Shown here: piece by piece, positions 1-10,631 of the stretch
How the letters are laid out: each line of letters begins with the position of its first letter
Position numbering within the stretch: position 1 is the first letter of the stretch
The notes under the pieces: generated by a model
The model's input: only the letters and a program-made list of their open reading frames with translations
Databases searched by the model: none
What the model was told of the DNA's origin: nothing
Translations under genes and position numbers: made by a program
Origin: Caulobacter vibrioides
GTDB lineage: Bacteria > Pseudomonadota > Alphaproteobacteria > Caulobacterales > Caulobacteraceae
DNA length: 64,000 nucleotides
Assembly: GCF_002310375.3 (NCBI RefSeq)
Contig: NZ_CP023315.3
Coordinates: forward strand, 930,001-994,000
Direction: 5' to 3'

Positions 1-776
1 AGACCCAGCGCCTGCTGGCCTCGTTCATGCCGGCCGACAAGGTCGACGCCCTGATGGAAGAAATCCGCGGTCCTGCGGGTCGAACCATGTGGGACAAGCT
101 GGGCAACGTGAACGAAGCGGTGCTCGCCAACTATCTGAAGAACGAATACCCGCAGACCGTCGCCGTCGTCCTGTCCAAGGTGAAGAGCGACCACGCCGCG
201 CGTGTGCTGGCCTGCCTGCCCGAAGACTTCGCTCTGGAATGCGTCACCCGCATGCTGCGCATGGAGCCGGTGCAGCGCGAAATCCTCGACAAGATCGAGA
301 TGACGCTGCGCACTGAGTTCATGTCGAACCTGGCGCGGACGTCCAAGCGCGACAGCCACGAGATGATGGCCGAGATCTTCAACAACTTCGACCGTCAGAC
401 CGAGGCCCGCTTCATCGCCGCCCTGGAAGAGCGCAACCGCGAAGCCGCCGAGCGCATCCGCGCCCTGATGTTCGTGTTCGAGGACCTGTCGAAGCTGGAC
501 CCGGGCGGCATCCAGACCCTGCTGCGCGGCACGCCCAAGGAACAGCTGGCCCTGGCCCTCAAGGGCGCCTCGGACAAGCTGCGCGACATGTTCTTCTCCA
601 ACATGTCCGAGCGCGCGGCCAAGATCATGCGCGAGGACATGGACAGCATGGGCCCCGTGCGCCTGAAGGACGTCGACGCCGCTCAGGTGGGCATGGTGCA
701 GGTGGCCAAGGATCTCGCCGCCAAGGGCGAGATCATGCTGGCCGGCTCGGGCGCCGACGACGAGCTGATCTACTGA
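1..776 (+). CDS. fliG: Flagellar motor switch protein FliG (5' end outside window)
   Basis: Rotor protein of the flagellar C-ring; it joins the MS-ring (FliF) to FliM/FliN and meets the stator through its C-terminal domain. About 257 residues are present, already open at the first base, so the N-terminal FliF-binding part is missing; complete FliG proteins are near 340 residues. Visible are the middle-domain EYPQ (usually EHPQ) motif in [11 protein letters not shown] and the charged C-terminal torque region (FEDLSKLD, then [12 protein letters not shown]). The stop lies 10 bases before flbE, and the order fliG-flbE-fliN-flbD is that of the Caulobacter fliF operon. Identification is secure; only the start cannot be seen. 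Confidence 0.97.
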   Translation, partial: TQRLLASFMPADKVDALMEEIRGPAGRTMWDKLGNVNEAVLANYLKNEYPQTVAVVLSKVKSDHAARVLACLPEDFALECVTRMLRMEPVQREILDKIEMTLRTEFMSNLARTSKRDSHEMMAEIFNNFDRQTEARFIAALEERNREAAERIRALMFVFEDLSKLDPGGIQTLLRGTPKEQLALALKGASDKLRDMFFSNMSERAAKIMREDMDSMGPVRLKDVDAAQVGMVQVAKDLAAKGEIMLAGSGADDELIY

Positions 777-786
777 GGGGCATGCG

Positions 787-1425
787 ATGACCGACACCCC
801 TCACCGCAAGTTCGCTTTCGACACCGTCTTCGACGACCACGGGGGCGTGGCCTACACCGCGCCGCGCGTGAAGAAGAGCTTCACGCCCGAGGAGGTCGAG
901 GCCGTCAAGGCGCAGGCCTACGCCGAGGGCGAGCGCTCGGCCCTGGTCCGCACCGAGCAGGAGGCCGCCCACGCCCTGGCCGAGGTGGCCCAGGCCGTGC
1001 AGCAGGCGTTCGAGACCCTGGCCCACGTGGCCCACGAGCACCGCGAAGGCTCGGCGATGCTGGCCCTGGCCTGTGGTCGCAAGATCGCCGACGCGGCCCT
1101 GACCCATTTCCCCGAGGCCCCGGTCACCGCGGCGCTGGAGGCCCTGGCCCGCGAGGTCGAGGCCCAGCCCCGGATCTTCGTGCGCGTCTCGCCCGAGCTT
1201 GAGGAGCGCACCCAGCAGGCGCTGGAGACCGTCGCCGCGCAGATCGGCTTCCAGGGCCAGATCGTCGCGCGCGCCGACGGCGCCATGGCCCCGGCGGCCT
1301 TCACTTTCGACTGGGGCGATGGCCGCGCGGCCTTCGACCCCGACGGCGCCGCCCAGCGCGTCGCCGAGGCGCTGGAGGCGGCGATCGCCGCCGAAGGCCT
1401 CCACGCCGAACCCCTGTTTACCTAG
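787..1425 (+). CDS. flbE: FlbE, FliH-like flagellar export/assembly protein
   Basis: A 212-residue protein in the position of flbE, the Caulobacter FliH equivalent, which binds and regulates the export ATPase FliI at the type III export gate. The sequence is rich in Ala and Glu with a long predicted helical middle (about residues 35-110) followed by a compact C-terminal half, as in FliH/HrpE proteins. Similarity of this family is weak, so the call rests mainly on position: it starts 10 bases after fliG, and fliN follows 15 bases after its stop. The ATG is closely preceded by GAGGGGC, a fair ribosome site. Soluble, cytoplasmic, no signal peptide. Confidence 0.88.
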   Translation: MTDTPHRKFAFDTVFDDHGGVAYTAPRVKKSFTPEEVEAVKAQAYAEGERSALVRTEQEAAHALAEVAQAVQQAFETLAHVAHEHREGSAMLALACGRKIADAALTHFPEAPVTAALEALAREVEAQPRIFVRVSPELEERTQQALETVAAQIGFQGQIVARADGAMAPAAFTFDWGDGRAAFDPDGAAQRVAEALEAAIAAEGLHAEPLFT

Positions 1426-1440
1426 GAAGGCTGACGAACG

Positions 1441-1773
1441 ATGGCCGAAGACAATCTCCCGCTCGACGAATTCGGAGGCGCCATGCTGGCCTCCGAGGCT
1501 CCGATCGAGATCAGCGACAAGACCGCTGCGGACCTGGCGCCGGTCTTCGACGTTCCGGTCAACATCTCGGCCGTGCTGGGCCGCGCCCACATGTCCGTCG
1601 CGCAGCTGCTGCAGCTGGGCCAGGGCTCGATCCTGGAGCTGGACCGCAAGGTCGGCGAGGCGATCGACATCTACGTCAATAACCGCCTGGTCGCCCGGGG
1701 CGAGGTCGTCGTCGTCGACGAGCGCCTGGGCGTGACCATGACGGAAATCATCAAGGACGGCGACCAGGGCTAA
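1441..1773 (+). CDS. fliN: Flagellar motor switch protein FliN
   Basis: A 110-residue C-ring component that, with FliM, sets the direction of rotation and gathers export cargo at the base of the flagellum. The SpoA/FliN domain fills about residues 35-105: PVNISAVLGRAHMSVAQLLQLGQGSILELDR is followed by the typical DIYVNNRLVARGEVVVVDERLGVTMTEII. The acidic N-terminal 30 residues are usual for the short alphaproteobacterial form. It lies between flbE and flbD in one close-packed operon, 33 bases before flbD. Family assignment is unambiguous from the strand pattern and the xxNxxLVARGEVV signature. Confidence 0.97.
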   Translation: MAEDNLPLDEFGGAMLASEAPIEISDKTAADLAPVFDVPVNISAVLGRAHMSVAQLLQLGQGSILELDRKVGEAIDIYVNNRLVARGEVVVVDERLGVTMTEIIKDGDQG

Positions 1774-1806
1774 GGCCCGGTGGTCGTTCGAGAGGGAGAG
1801 TAAGAG

Positions 1807-3174
<1,368 letters not shown>

Positions 3175-3184
3175 TGGTGTTCGC

Positions 3185-3267
3185 TGTCATCCCGGCGAAA
3201 GCCGGGACCGCCGCAGGCTCGGCGCCTGCCGGGGTCCCGGATCGGCCTCCGGCCGTCCGGGATGACA
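3185..3267. repeat. Palindromic intergenic repeat (TGTCATCCCGG family)
   Basis: The ends TGTCATCCCGG and CCGGGATGACA are perfect inverted copies, with a second hairpin inside (GGCGAAAGCC). A member with the same outer ends lies at 46585-46693. It separates flbD from flhA and could act as a transcription attenuator or RNA stabiliser. Confidence 0.75.
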
Positions 3268-3338
3268 GCAAAGGATGCGCTGCGGCGCTCGGGCTGACGT
3301 GTCGCGCCGCCGCGACCATCGGTCCGGCGCCGCGCCAC

Positions 3339-3354
3339 GAAAAATTTGGTTAAC
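3339..3354 (+). promoter_or_regulatory. Possible CtrA half-box upstream of flhA
   Basis: TTAAC at 3350-3354 is preceded, 7 bases earlier, by GAAA where the full CtrA box (TTAA-N7-TTAAC) has TTAA. It lies 70 bases before the flhA start. In C. crescentus flhA (flbF) is a CtrA-controlled class II gene, so a partial box is plausible, but the match is imperfect. Confidence 0.4.
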
Positions 3355-3423
3355 AAGATGGCGGCGGGCCGCAAATCGCTCCAAGCGAAAGCCTAGCTTC
3401 CCATCCCCGGTTCAAGGTTCCGA

Positions 3424-5526
3424 ATGGCCGACGCCGCCGCCCCGACCGCCAGCTCTATGCCCAGCGCCAAGTCGCTGCTCGACGGGCTGATGCGCGGCGA
3501 GATGGGCCTGGCCCTGGGCGTGGTCGGCATCATCGTGCTGCTGATCATCCCGGTTCCGGCGCCGCTGCTGGACGTGCTGCTGGCCCTTTCGCTGACGGGA
3601 TCGGTGCTGATCCTGATGACGGCGATCCTGATCAAGCGACCGCTGGAATTCACCTCGTTCCCGACCGTCCTGCTGGTCACGACCCTGTTCCGACTGGGTC
3701 TCAACATCGCCTCGACCCGCCTGATCCTGAGCCATGGCCAGGAAGGCACGGGCGGGGCCGGCGCGGTGATCGAGGCCTTCGGTCACCTGATGATGCAGGG
3801 CAACTTCGTCATCGGGGTGATCGTCTTCATCATCCTGATCGTCGTGAACTTCATGGTCGTGACCAAGGGTTCGGGCCGGATCGCCGAAGTGGCGGCCCGC
3901 TTCACCCTGGACGCCATGCCCGGCAAGCAGATGGCGATCGACGCCGACCTGTCGACCGGCCTGATCGACCAGGACCAGGCCAAGCTGCGCCGCAAGGAGC
4001 TGGAGCAGGAGAGCACGTTCTTCGGGGCCATGGACGGCGCCAGCAAGTTCGTGAAGGGCGACGCGATCGCCGGCCTGATCATCACGGCGATCAACATCAT
4101 CGGCGGCATCATCATCGGTGTGGTGCAGCACGACATGCCGTTCGGCGCCGCAGCCTCGACCTACACCATCATGACCATCGGTGACGGCCTGGTCAGCCAG
4201 ATCCCGGCCCTGATCATCTCGATCGCCGCCGGTATGGTCGTGTCCAAGGCCGGCGTCGAAGGCTCGGCCGACAAGGCCCTGACCACTCAGCTGGCCATGA
4301 ACCCGGTGGCGCTGGGCATGGTCTCGGCCTCGTCGGGCGTCATCGCCCTGATCCCGGGCATGCCGATCATCCCGTTCGCGGCGATGTCGCTGGCCGCCGG
4401 CGCCCTGGCCTACAAGCGCATCCAGGACGCCAAGCAGCCCAAGCCCCTTGATCCCGCCGATCTTGAGGCGGCCGCGCCGGCCGAGCCCGAGGAGGAGCCG
4501 ATCAGCGCCTCGCTGGCGATCGACGACGTCAAGATCGAGCTGGGCTATGGCCTCTTGACCCTGATCAACGACCTGGACGGGCGCAAGCTGACCGACCAGA
4601 TCCGCGCCCTGCGCAAGACCCTGGCCAGCGAGTTCGGCTTCGTCATGCCGCCGGTGCGCATCCTCGACAACATGCGCCTGGCCAACCAGGGCTACGCCAT
4701 CCGCATCAAGGAGATGGAGGCCGGCGCCGGCGAGGTCCGCCTGGGCTGCCTGATGTGCATGGATCCGCGCGGCGGCCAGGTCGAGCTGCCGGGCGAACAC
4801 GTGCGCGAGCCCGCCTTTGGCCTGCCCGCCACCTGGATCGCCGACGACCTGCGCGAGGAAGCCACCTTCCGCGGCTACACCGTCGTGGACCCGGCCACGG
4901 TGCTGACCACGCACCTCACCGAGATCCTCAAGGAGAACATGGCCGACCTGCTCTCCTACGCCGAGGTGCAGAAGCTCCTGAAGGAGCTGCCCGAGACGCA
5001 GAAGAAGCTGGTCGACGACCTGATCCCCGGCACCGTCACGGCCACCACCGTGCAGCGCGTGCTGCAGTCGCTGCTGCGCGAGCGCGTCTCGATCCGCGAC
5101 CTGCCGCAGATTCTTGAAGGCGTCGGCGAGGCCGCGCCGCACACCGCGTCGGTCACCCAGCTGGTCGAGCAGGTCCGCGCGCGCCTGGCCCGCCAGCTGT
5201 GCTGGGCCAATCGCGGCGACGACGGCGCCCTGCCGATCATCACCCTGTCGGCCGACTGGGAGCACGCCTTCGCCGAGGCCCTGATCGGCCCGGGCGACGA
5301 CAAGCAACTGGCCCTGCCGCCCTCGCGCCTGCAGGACTTCATCCGCGGCGTCCGCGACAGCTTCGAGCGCGCGGCCCTGGCCGGCGAGGCGCCGGTGCTG
5401 CTGACCAGCCCGGGCGTGCGTCCCTATGTGCGCTCGATCATCGAACGCTTCCGCGGCCAGACCGTGGTGATGAGCCAGAACGAGATCCACCCCCGCGCGC
5501 GACTGAAGACGGTGGGGATGGTTTAG
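3424..5526 (+). CDS. flhA: Flagellar type III export protein FlhA
   Basis: A 700-residue inner-membrane subunit of the flagellar export gate (flbF in older Caulobacter work). Residues about 30-330 hold the membrane segments and the highly conserved FHIPEP-family stretch RLGLNIASTRLILSHG; the remainder is the cytoplasmic domain that docks chaperone-substrate complexes, with the conserved IRDLPQILEG segment. Length is standard for the family. It has its own upstream region (a palindromic repeat and a partial CtrA box) and is followed 84 bases later by a porin gene that is not part of the flagellum. Confidence 0.98.
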   Translation: MADAAAPTASSMPSAKSLLDGLMRGEMGLALGVVGIIVLLIIPVPAPLLDVLLALSLTGSVLILMTAILIKRPLEFTSFPTVLLVTTLFRLGLNIASTRLILSHGQEGTGGAGAVIEAFGHLMMQGNFVIGVIVFIILIVVNFMVVTKGSGRIAEVAARFTLDAMPGKQMAIDADLSTGLIDQDQAKLRRKELEQESTFFGAMDGASKFVKGDAIAGLIITAINIIGGIIIGVVQHDMPFGAAASTYTIMTIGDGLVSQIPALIISIAAGMVVSKAGVEGSADKALTTQLAMNPVALGMVSASSGVIALIPGMPIIPFAAMSLAAGALAYKRIQDAKQPKPLDPADLEAAAPAEPEEEPISASLAIDDVKIELGYGLLTLINDLDGRKLTDQIRALRKTLASEFGFVMPPVRILDNMRLANQGYAIRIKEMEAGAGEVRLGCLMCMDPRGGQVELPGEHVREPAFGLPATWIADDLREEATFRGYTVVDPATVLTTHLTEILKENMADLLSYAEVQKLLKELPETQKKLVDDLIPGTVTATTVQRVLQSLLRERVSIRDLPQILEGVGEAAPHTASVTQLVEQVRARLARQLCWANRGDDGALPIITLSADWEHAFAEALIGPGDDKQLALPPSRLQDFIRGVRDSFERAALAGEAPVLLTSPGVRPYVRSIIERFRGQTVVMSQNEIHPRARLKTVGMV

Positions 5527-5610
5527 GGCGCATACGGACGATTTTTTTGCACATCGTCATTGAAGTGTGACATTTGAGGCCAACACGAAGCGCTGTCCCA
5601 AGGTCGTGCC

Positions 5611-7023
5611 TTGCCTCCTGTCGCCCCGTCTCTCGCCCTGCTTGTCGCGCTCAGCGCCTGTCTGTCGCCCACCGCCGTCCTGGCCCAGGATCCGCTGACG
5701 CCAGATGAGGTCGCCGCTCTCCGGAGCGAGATCGCCAGCCTCCGCGCGCAACTCCAGACGATGGAGCGCCGGCTCGACGCGGTGACCCGCGCGCCCCAGG
5801 CCATGGCGCCCGTCGCACCGTCCTCGACCACCGTGGGCGCATCCTCGGCTCCGGCCCCGAAGTCGACCGCCGCGCCGACCGAGATCACCTGGAAGGGGGC
5901 ACCGCAGTTCGCCAGCGCGGGTCGCGCGTTCAAGGCCAAGGGCCGCATCCAGGTCGATGTCGGCCAGGTCGACGCGCCGGACGGGCTGGTGGATCGCGGC
6001 CTGGGCTATGGCGCCGAGATGCGTCGCATCCGGCTGGGGGGTGAAGGCAGCCTGGGCGCAGGCGTCGGCTACAAGCTGGAGCTTGAGCTGTCGGACAACA
6101 CCGTCGATCTGGTCGACACCATCGTGACCTACAAGAGCGGTCCGTGGCTGCTGGCGGCGGGCAATCAAAACCAGTTCCAGTCGCTGGACGAGGTGACCGG
6201 CGACAGCGTGGGCGCGTTCATGGAGCGCGCGGCGTTCACCGACGCGTTCAATTTCGAGCGCCGCCTGGGCGTCTCGGCCCAGTACGAAAAGGGCCCCTGG
6301 GTGCTGCAGGGCGGCGTGTTCGCCGACGACATCACCGCGCTCTCCAACAGCAGCGATGGCCCCGCCGGGGGCGATGAGAACAACAGCTATGGTCTGGACG
6401 GCCGGGCCGTCTATGCGCCGAAGCTGGGCCAGACCCAACTGCACCTGGGCGGTTCGGCCCACTGGCGAACGCTCAAGCGCGTCACCGACGCGGGAACCCG
6501 CTACCGCCAGCGGCCCTATGTCCACACCAGCAACAGCCGCCTGATCGGAACCGCCGCCCTGCCGGTCGAGGAAGAAACTCACTACGGCCTGGAGGCGGCC
6601 TTTGTCAGCGGCCGGTGGCACGGCGCGGCCGAGACCCACTGGCAGGAAGCGGCGCTCAGGGCCGGGACGCGCCCGACCTTCTTCGGCGGCTACGCCGAGC
6701 TTGGCTATTACCTCACCGACGATAGGCGCGGCTACAAGGGCGGCCAGTTCGATCGCACCAAGCCCGCCAAGCCGCTGGGCGGCGGCGGTGTCGGCGCGCT
6801 GCAGCTCAATGTCCGCTACGACTATCTCGACCTGAACGATCGCGGCGTGGTCGGCGGCAAGCAGGACGCCTGGCTGGCGGCGCTGATCTGGCAGCCGGTC
6901 GAGTACCTGCGCTTCAACGTCAACTACGGCCGGCTGGTCTACCAGGACGCCACGCCGCTGCGGAACGGCGACCGCGACTACACGGTCAATGTCGCCGGCG
7001 CGCGGATGGAGCTGGACTTCTAG
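5611..7023 (+). CDS. Outer-membrane porin, OprO/OprP (phosphate-selective) family
   Basis: Predicted 470-residue outer-membrane beta-barrel. The start is TTG: an in-frame stop lies at 5575 and no ATG comes before the signal peptide, which ends near VLAQ (about residue 26). A short coiled coil follows (EVAALRSEIASLRAQLQTMERRLD), as is usual at the trimeric base of OprO/P porins; then come amphipathic strands with the conserved opening FKAKGRIQVDVG and the ending aromatic residue F (MELDF). Members of this family pass phosphate or polyphosphate, but substrate cannot be read from the sequence. No Pho box was recognised upstream. It stands alone between flhA and a gene on the other strand. Confidence 0.85.
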   Translation: MPPVAPSLALLVALSACLSPTAVLAQDPLTPDEVAALRSEIASLRAQLQTMERRLDAVTRAPQAMAPVAPSSTTVGASSAPAPKSTAAPTEITWKGAPQFASAGRAFKAKGRIQVDVGQVDAPDGLVDRGLGYGAEMRRIRLGGEGSLGAGVGYKLELELSDNTVDLVDTIVTYKSGPWLLAAGNQNQFQSLDEVTGDSVGAFMERAAFTDAFNFERRLGVSAQYEKGPWVLQGGVFADDITALSNSSDGPAGGDENNSYGLDGRAVYAPKLGQTQLHLGGSAHWRTLKRVTDAGTRYRQRPYVHTSNSRLIGTAALPVEEETHYGLEAAFVSGRWHGAAETHWQEAALRAGTRPTFFGGYAELGYYLTDDRRGYKGGQFDRTKPAKPLGGGGVGALQLNVRYDYLDLNDRGVVGGKQDAWLAALIWQPVEYLRFNVNYGRLVYQDATPLRNGDRDYTVNVAGARMELDF

Positions 7024-8351
7024 GCCGCCGCCTCCGCCGCCTTCGCGCCCGGCGCCGGGCGGTATGTCTCCGCGTCGCTGGTGAACTCCGCGTGGCCGTA
7101 GCGGGCCAGCTGTTTCTTCAGCCGGGCCACCAGCCGGCGGTCGGCGAGGTCGGCGACGCCGGGCACGTTGCGGGCCAGGCGGTAAGCGGCCAGCTGGCTG
7201 CTCACCAAGAGGGCCACCACGCCAAACAGCATGAAATCGCGGGGACCGATCTCGACGCCCATGCGCCGCGCCGCCGCCCGGTCGCCGTTCAGGAAGTTCT
7301 TCAGGAAGAACACCTTGGCGAAGCCGCGCTCGACCTTGTCGAACAGCTTGTTCTCGGGGCGCTCATTGGGCGGCAGATAGGCGTTGAGGGTGGCGCGGAC
7401 CAGCTCGCCGCAGGTGGCGTCGTCGAAGCCGGCGCGCAAGGTGGCGCTGCGGGCGTTCATGGTGTCGACCACGCCCTGCGGGGTGTCGGCCAGCAAATCC
7501 TCGGGCAGGCCCAGCAGGAAGCAGCGATAGCGGGCCAGCTCGACGCGGGCGCGCTCCTCGGGCGTGAAGACGGTCCGGCCCGTGGCCACGATCTTGTAGC
7601 TCATCAGGAAGATCGGGATCAGGCCGGCGGGCATCTGGTCGACCTGCGGAATCGGGATGCCATAGACCCCGACATCCCAGAGGTTGGAGCGCTTCAGGGC
7701 GTTGAACCGCACCATCGAGTGCATCAGCCGCACCATGGCGGCGGCCTTGAACCCCGCGCCGTGACGCTCCAGCGATCCGGGCAGCAAGGTGGTGGTGAAG
7801 AAGGTCGCCGTCTCATTGACCCGGCGGGCGGCGGTGTCGTTCGACAGGGTGCCGGTCAGCGCCATGGGCAGGGCGGCGTACTTGTTCATGAAGGTGGCGA
7901 TGAACGCGCCCCGGATCGCGAACGGCCCCAGATTGGCGGCGGCGTTGCGGTCCAGCTTCTGGCCCTCGCGCACCATGTCCATGTCCAGCCACGCAGGAAC
8001 GCGCTCCATGTCGGCGATGAAGGCGGCCAGTTCCGGCGGCGCTTCGGGCACGGCGGCGATCCCCTGGTCGCAGGCCGTGGTGAGCATCTGGATCAGGGGG
8101 CGAAAGCCGTGCCTCGGCATCAGCGCCGCATAGGCGTCGGCCACGACGTCGCCCAGCAGGGTGTAGGCCTTGATCAGGGCCAGCTTGTCGGGATCGAGCT
8201 TGGCGTGGGCCAGACGCGGCGCGATGCTGGTCTTCGGGTCGTCGGTGAACCGCTCGGGCGTGAGGTCGAAATCGACGTCGCCATACAGGGCGGGCAGGGC
8301 CTGCTTCTGCGCGGCGACCTTGGCGCGAACCCTCTCCAGAGCGGTGTTCAT
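7020..8351 (-). CDS. MpaB/latex-clearing-type oxygenase family protein (DUF2236-like)
   Basis: About 443 residues, related to the oxygenases of the MpaB/rubber oxygenase family, which bind haem b through His residues; the family region includes AAMVRLMHSMVRFNAL and RGAFIATFMNKYAALPMALTGTL-like segments near the centre. I chose the ATG at 8351 because it has the ribosome site GGGAGGA six bases ahead; a GTG/ATG-type extension to 8378 lacks one. The substrate is unknown. The stop overlaps the end of the convergent porin gene by 4 bases. A TetR gene starts about 120 bases away on the other strand, so the two may share a control region. Confidence 0.72.
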   Translation of the reverse strand: MNTALERVRAKVAAQKQALPALYGDVDFDLTPERFTDDPKTSIAPRLAHAKLDPDKLALIKAYTLLGDVVADAYAALMPRHGFRPLIQMLTTACDQGIAAVPEAPPELAAFIADMERVPAWLDMDMVREGQKLDRNAAANLGPFAIRGAFIATFMNKYAALPMALTGTLSNDTAARRVNETATFFTTTLLPGSLERHGAGFKAAAMVRLMHSMVRFNALKRSNLWDVGVYGIPIPQVDQMPAGLIPIFLMSYKIVATGRTVFTPEERARVELARYRCFLLGLPEDLLADTPQGVVDTMNARSATLRAGFDDATCGELVRATLNAYLPPNERPENKLFDKVERGFAKVFFLKNFLNGDRAAARRMGVEIGPRDFMLFGVVALLVSSQLAAYRLARNVPGVADLADRRLVARLKKQLARYGHAEFTSDAETYRPAPGAKAAEAAA

Positions 8352-8474
8352 GCGATCCTCCCGGGGCGGCGGTCCCACGCGGACCCTCGTCTCTGATCCC
8401 AGCCTATGTAATCGTCGCCCAGCGGCCTACTCGCCTTGCCCGCAGGGGCGGGCAGCGCGGGAGCGATCCGGCAA

Positions 8475-9083
8475 GTGACTGAAAAGACGAGGCGAACGCC
8501 GCGCCAGCCGCGGTCCGAGGCGACGGTCGAGGCGATTCTCGAGGCGGCCTTTCAACTTTTGGAGCAGGGCGGCGTCCGGGCCCTGACCACCAACCATATC
8601 GCCGAGCGGGCGGGGGTGAGCGTCGGCACGCTCTACCAGTACTTCAAGGGCAAGCAGGCGATCCTGGCGGCGCTGGCCCAGCGGCAGGCCGCCGCCGCGC
8701 GCGACCGCATCGCAGCGATCGTCATCGACGGTCCCCGGATCAGCGCGGTGCGGATGATCGTGCGGACCCTGGCCACCGCCTTCGAGGGGACGCCGGCGAC
8801 GCGCCGGGCGCTGCTGGACGCCTTCGCCGGCGAGGCGGGCGACGCGGCGGTGATGCGCCATCATCGGCTGTTCTTCGACGCCATCGCCGGCAAGGCGCGC
8901 TTCGATTTCGACATGACCCCGGAAGCGGGTTTCGTGCTGACGCACGCGGTCATCGGCCTGTTGCGCGCGGCGACGGCCGAGAGCGAGCTGTCGCTCGACC
9001 CGCAGCGCCTGGAGGACGAACTGGTCCGACTGATGGAGGCCTACATCCTGGCGCTGATCGAGGCGAAAGGCGTGCCTGGCTAG
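8475..9083 (+). CDS. TetR/AcrR family transcriptional regulator
   Basis: A 202-residue regulator. The N-terminal DNA-binding domain is clear: VEAILEAAFQLLEQGG, then the helix-turn-helix TTNHIAERAGVSVGTLYQYF with the family hallmark K after it. The C-terminal ligand pocket is not assignable. A GTG at 8475 (VTEKTRRTPRQ) is favoured since it puts the usual short basic tail before helix 1; a TTG at 8436 would add 13 residues of low-complexity sequence. Divergent from the MpaB-like gene, which is its most likely target by the common TetR arrangement, but no operator was resolved. Confidence 0.85.
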   Translation: MTEKTRRTPRQPRSEATVEAILEAAFQLLEQGGVRALTTNHIAERAGVSVGTLYQYFKGKQAILAALAQRQAAAARDRIAAIVIDGPRISAVRMIVRTLATAFEGTPATRRALLDAFAGEAGDAAVMRHHRLFFDAIAGKARFDFDMTPEAGFVLTHAVIGLLRAATAESELSLDPQRLEDELVRLMEAYILALIEAKGVPG

Positions 9084-9185
9084 GGCTCGCCTCGACAACG
9101 CCAGGCCCGCGCGGCATTGCCGAGCGGGCCGGTCGCTGCTAGCGATGGCGTCAAAGAGGCGCTTTTCGCCGTCTTGGGGTTACGT

Positions 9186-9584
9186 ATGCCTCCGGCCAAT
9201 AAGACCAAGCGTGGGTCCAGCTCACTGCTTTGGGATCTCCTGACGTTTGATCGCCTGGTCACCGGGCCGGTGATTCACTTCATCTATTGGGCGGGCCTGG
9301 GCGTCGTCGCCCTGTTCGGCTTCTCGGTCGTGGGCGCCGCCGTGGGTCTGGCGCTGAAGGAGCCGGGCGTCGGCTCGCTGCTGCTGGCCTTCCCCGTGCT
9401 GATCGCGGGCCTGCTGGTCGCGGGCGCGCTGGTGCTGCTGTGGCGCGCCTTCTGCGAGTTCTATGTCGCCATCTTCCGGATCAGCGAGGACCTGCGGGCC
9501 CTGCGCCAGACCAGCGACGCCGACCACGCCGCCCACCGCGCGCGGCAACAAGCGGCCAAGCAAGCCGCTCAGCCCCAGCCCTGA
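9186..9584 (+). CDS. DUF4282-type small membrane protein
   Basis: A 132-residue protein with two membrane segments: about residues 28-58 (VIHFIYWAGLGVVALFGF...) and residues 65-95 (a Leu/Ala/Val-rich stretch before WRAFCEFYVAIFRI). This paired-helix pattern followed by RxxxEF/YVxIFRIxEDLRAL is typical of DUF4282 proteins, whose role is unknown. The C-terminal tail is Ala/Gln-rich and likely cytoplasmic. The ATG at 9186 was chosen over an upstream TTG because the added residues would be unlike the family. No operon partner is apparent. Confidence 0.7.
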   Translation: MPPANKTKRGSSSLLWDLLTFDRLVTGPVIHFIYWAGLGVVALFGFSVVGAAVGLALKEPGVGSLLLAFPVLIAGLLVAGALVLLWRAFCEFYVAIFRISEDLRALRQTSDADHAAHRARQQAAKQAAQPQP

Positions 9585-9627
9585 ACATCGACCCCCTCGG
9601 CCAAGGCCGGGGAGGGCGAGTCGCGCT

Positions 9628-10575
9628 TTAGTCCGTCGTCAGAAGCGGCGTGTACCAGGGTCTGGCCGTGGGCTGGGCCATGGTCTCGACCGCCTGCAGG
9701 AACTGGTCGCGCGGGATCGCCTCGTAGAACGGGCGCTGGCCCCGCACGTAGGCGGCCAGGGTCTGGCGCCCGTGCGTCTTGGTCAGGGTGACCGGCTTGT
9801 CCTCGAAGGTCATGCCGAACGCCTTGCGGACGAATGGCGGGGCGAAGAACTGGATCTCGTTCAGCGGATCGGGCGTCAGCGACCATCGCGCGCTCAGGAT
9901 CTTGCCGGTCATCGGCTCGATTCGTTTGAGGATGTCGTCGGCGATCCAGCGCATCGGCAGGGTCGAGGGGTGGTTGGGCGTGTGGCCAAGCCGCTTGGAC
10001 TGGTAGAGCGCCTTCACCCGATCGGAGATCTTCACGTCCAGTGGCCGGTCGCCGTCCAGCACGCGCTCCTCGCGCACGCCGAACTCGTAGAACGCCGCCC
10101 CGACCATGCCCTCGACATAGGGGGCGAGGCCCTCCAGGTGCTGCAGGCGGTCGACGATCTTGGCGTCGTCGAAGCCCCGGGCGATCAGGGCGCCCAGCAG
10201 ATAGTCCATGTACTCGGTGGGCGGCTCGGGCAGGCCGGGCAGGGCCGAGGTGATGAACGGCGTGTAGACCTCGAAATGGTAGTAGGCGAAGCTGATCAGG
10301 GTCGTCTGGGCCTTCGCCGCCGCCTCGACGATGCGCGCAGACGCGAACTGCGGGCCGCGATAGTTGGCCGAGATCGGCTGGTAGAGCACCAGGTCCAGGT
10401 CGGGCACGGACGCGATGAAGGCGTCCATCTCCTCAGCCGTAATGTTCATGGTCGCCGGGATCGGCGTGAACTGGATCTTGCCCTTCAGGCCCGGAATGCC
10501 CTGCAGCAGCCTGAGCAGCGCATTGGCGTGGCAGGCGCCATAGATGGCGGCGCGGATCGGCTTGTGACGCGGCAT
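9628..10575 (-). CDS. WcbI-family polysaccharide-biosynthesis putative acyltransferase
   Basis: A 315-residue protein opening with IRAAIYGACHANALLRLLQG, which corresponds to the GNCQ/GxCHA opening motif of the WcbI family, proteins linked to capsule assembly and thought to be acyl or acetyl transferases related to SGNH hydrolases. The next conserved block, DLDLVLYQPISANYRG, also fits the family. No signal peptide or membrane segment. There are no polysaccharide genes next to it, so a link to capsule or another surface glycan is inferred from family only. It runs convergent to the DUF4282 gene with 43 bases between stops. Confidence 0.65.
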   Translation of the reverse strand: MPRHKPIRAAIYGACHANALLRLLQGIPGLKGKIQFTPIPATMNITAEEMDAFIASVPDLDLVLYQPISANYRGPQFASARIVEAAAKAQTTLISFAYYHFEVYTPFITSALPGLPEPPTEYMDYLLGALIARGFDDAKIVDRLQHLEGLAPYVEGMVGAAFYEFGVREERVLDGDRPLDVKISDRVKALYQSKRLGHTPNHPSTLPMRWIADDILKRIEPMTGKILSARWSLTPDPLNEIQFFAPPFVRKAFGMTFEDKPVTLTKTHGRQTLAAYVRGQRPFYEAIPRDQFLQAVETMAQPTARPWYTPLLTTD

Positions 10576-10631
10576 GGGATTCCCCTGAACGAGTCCCGTT
10601 TAGGCGTTGGTTTTGATCCCGACAACGCGGT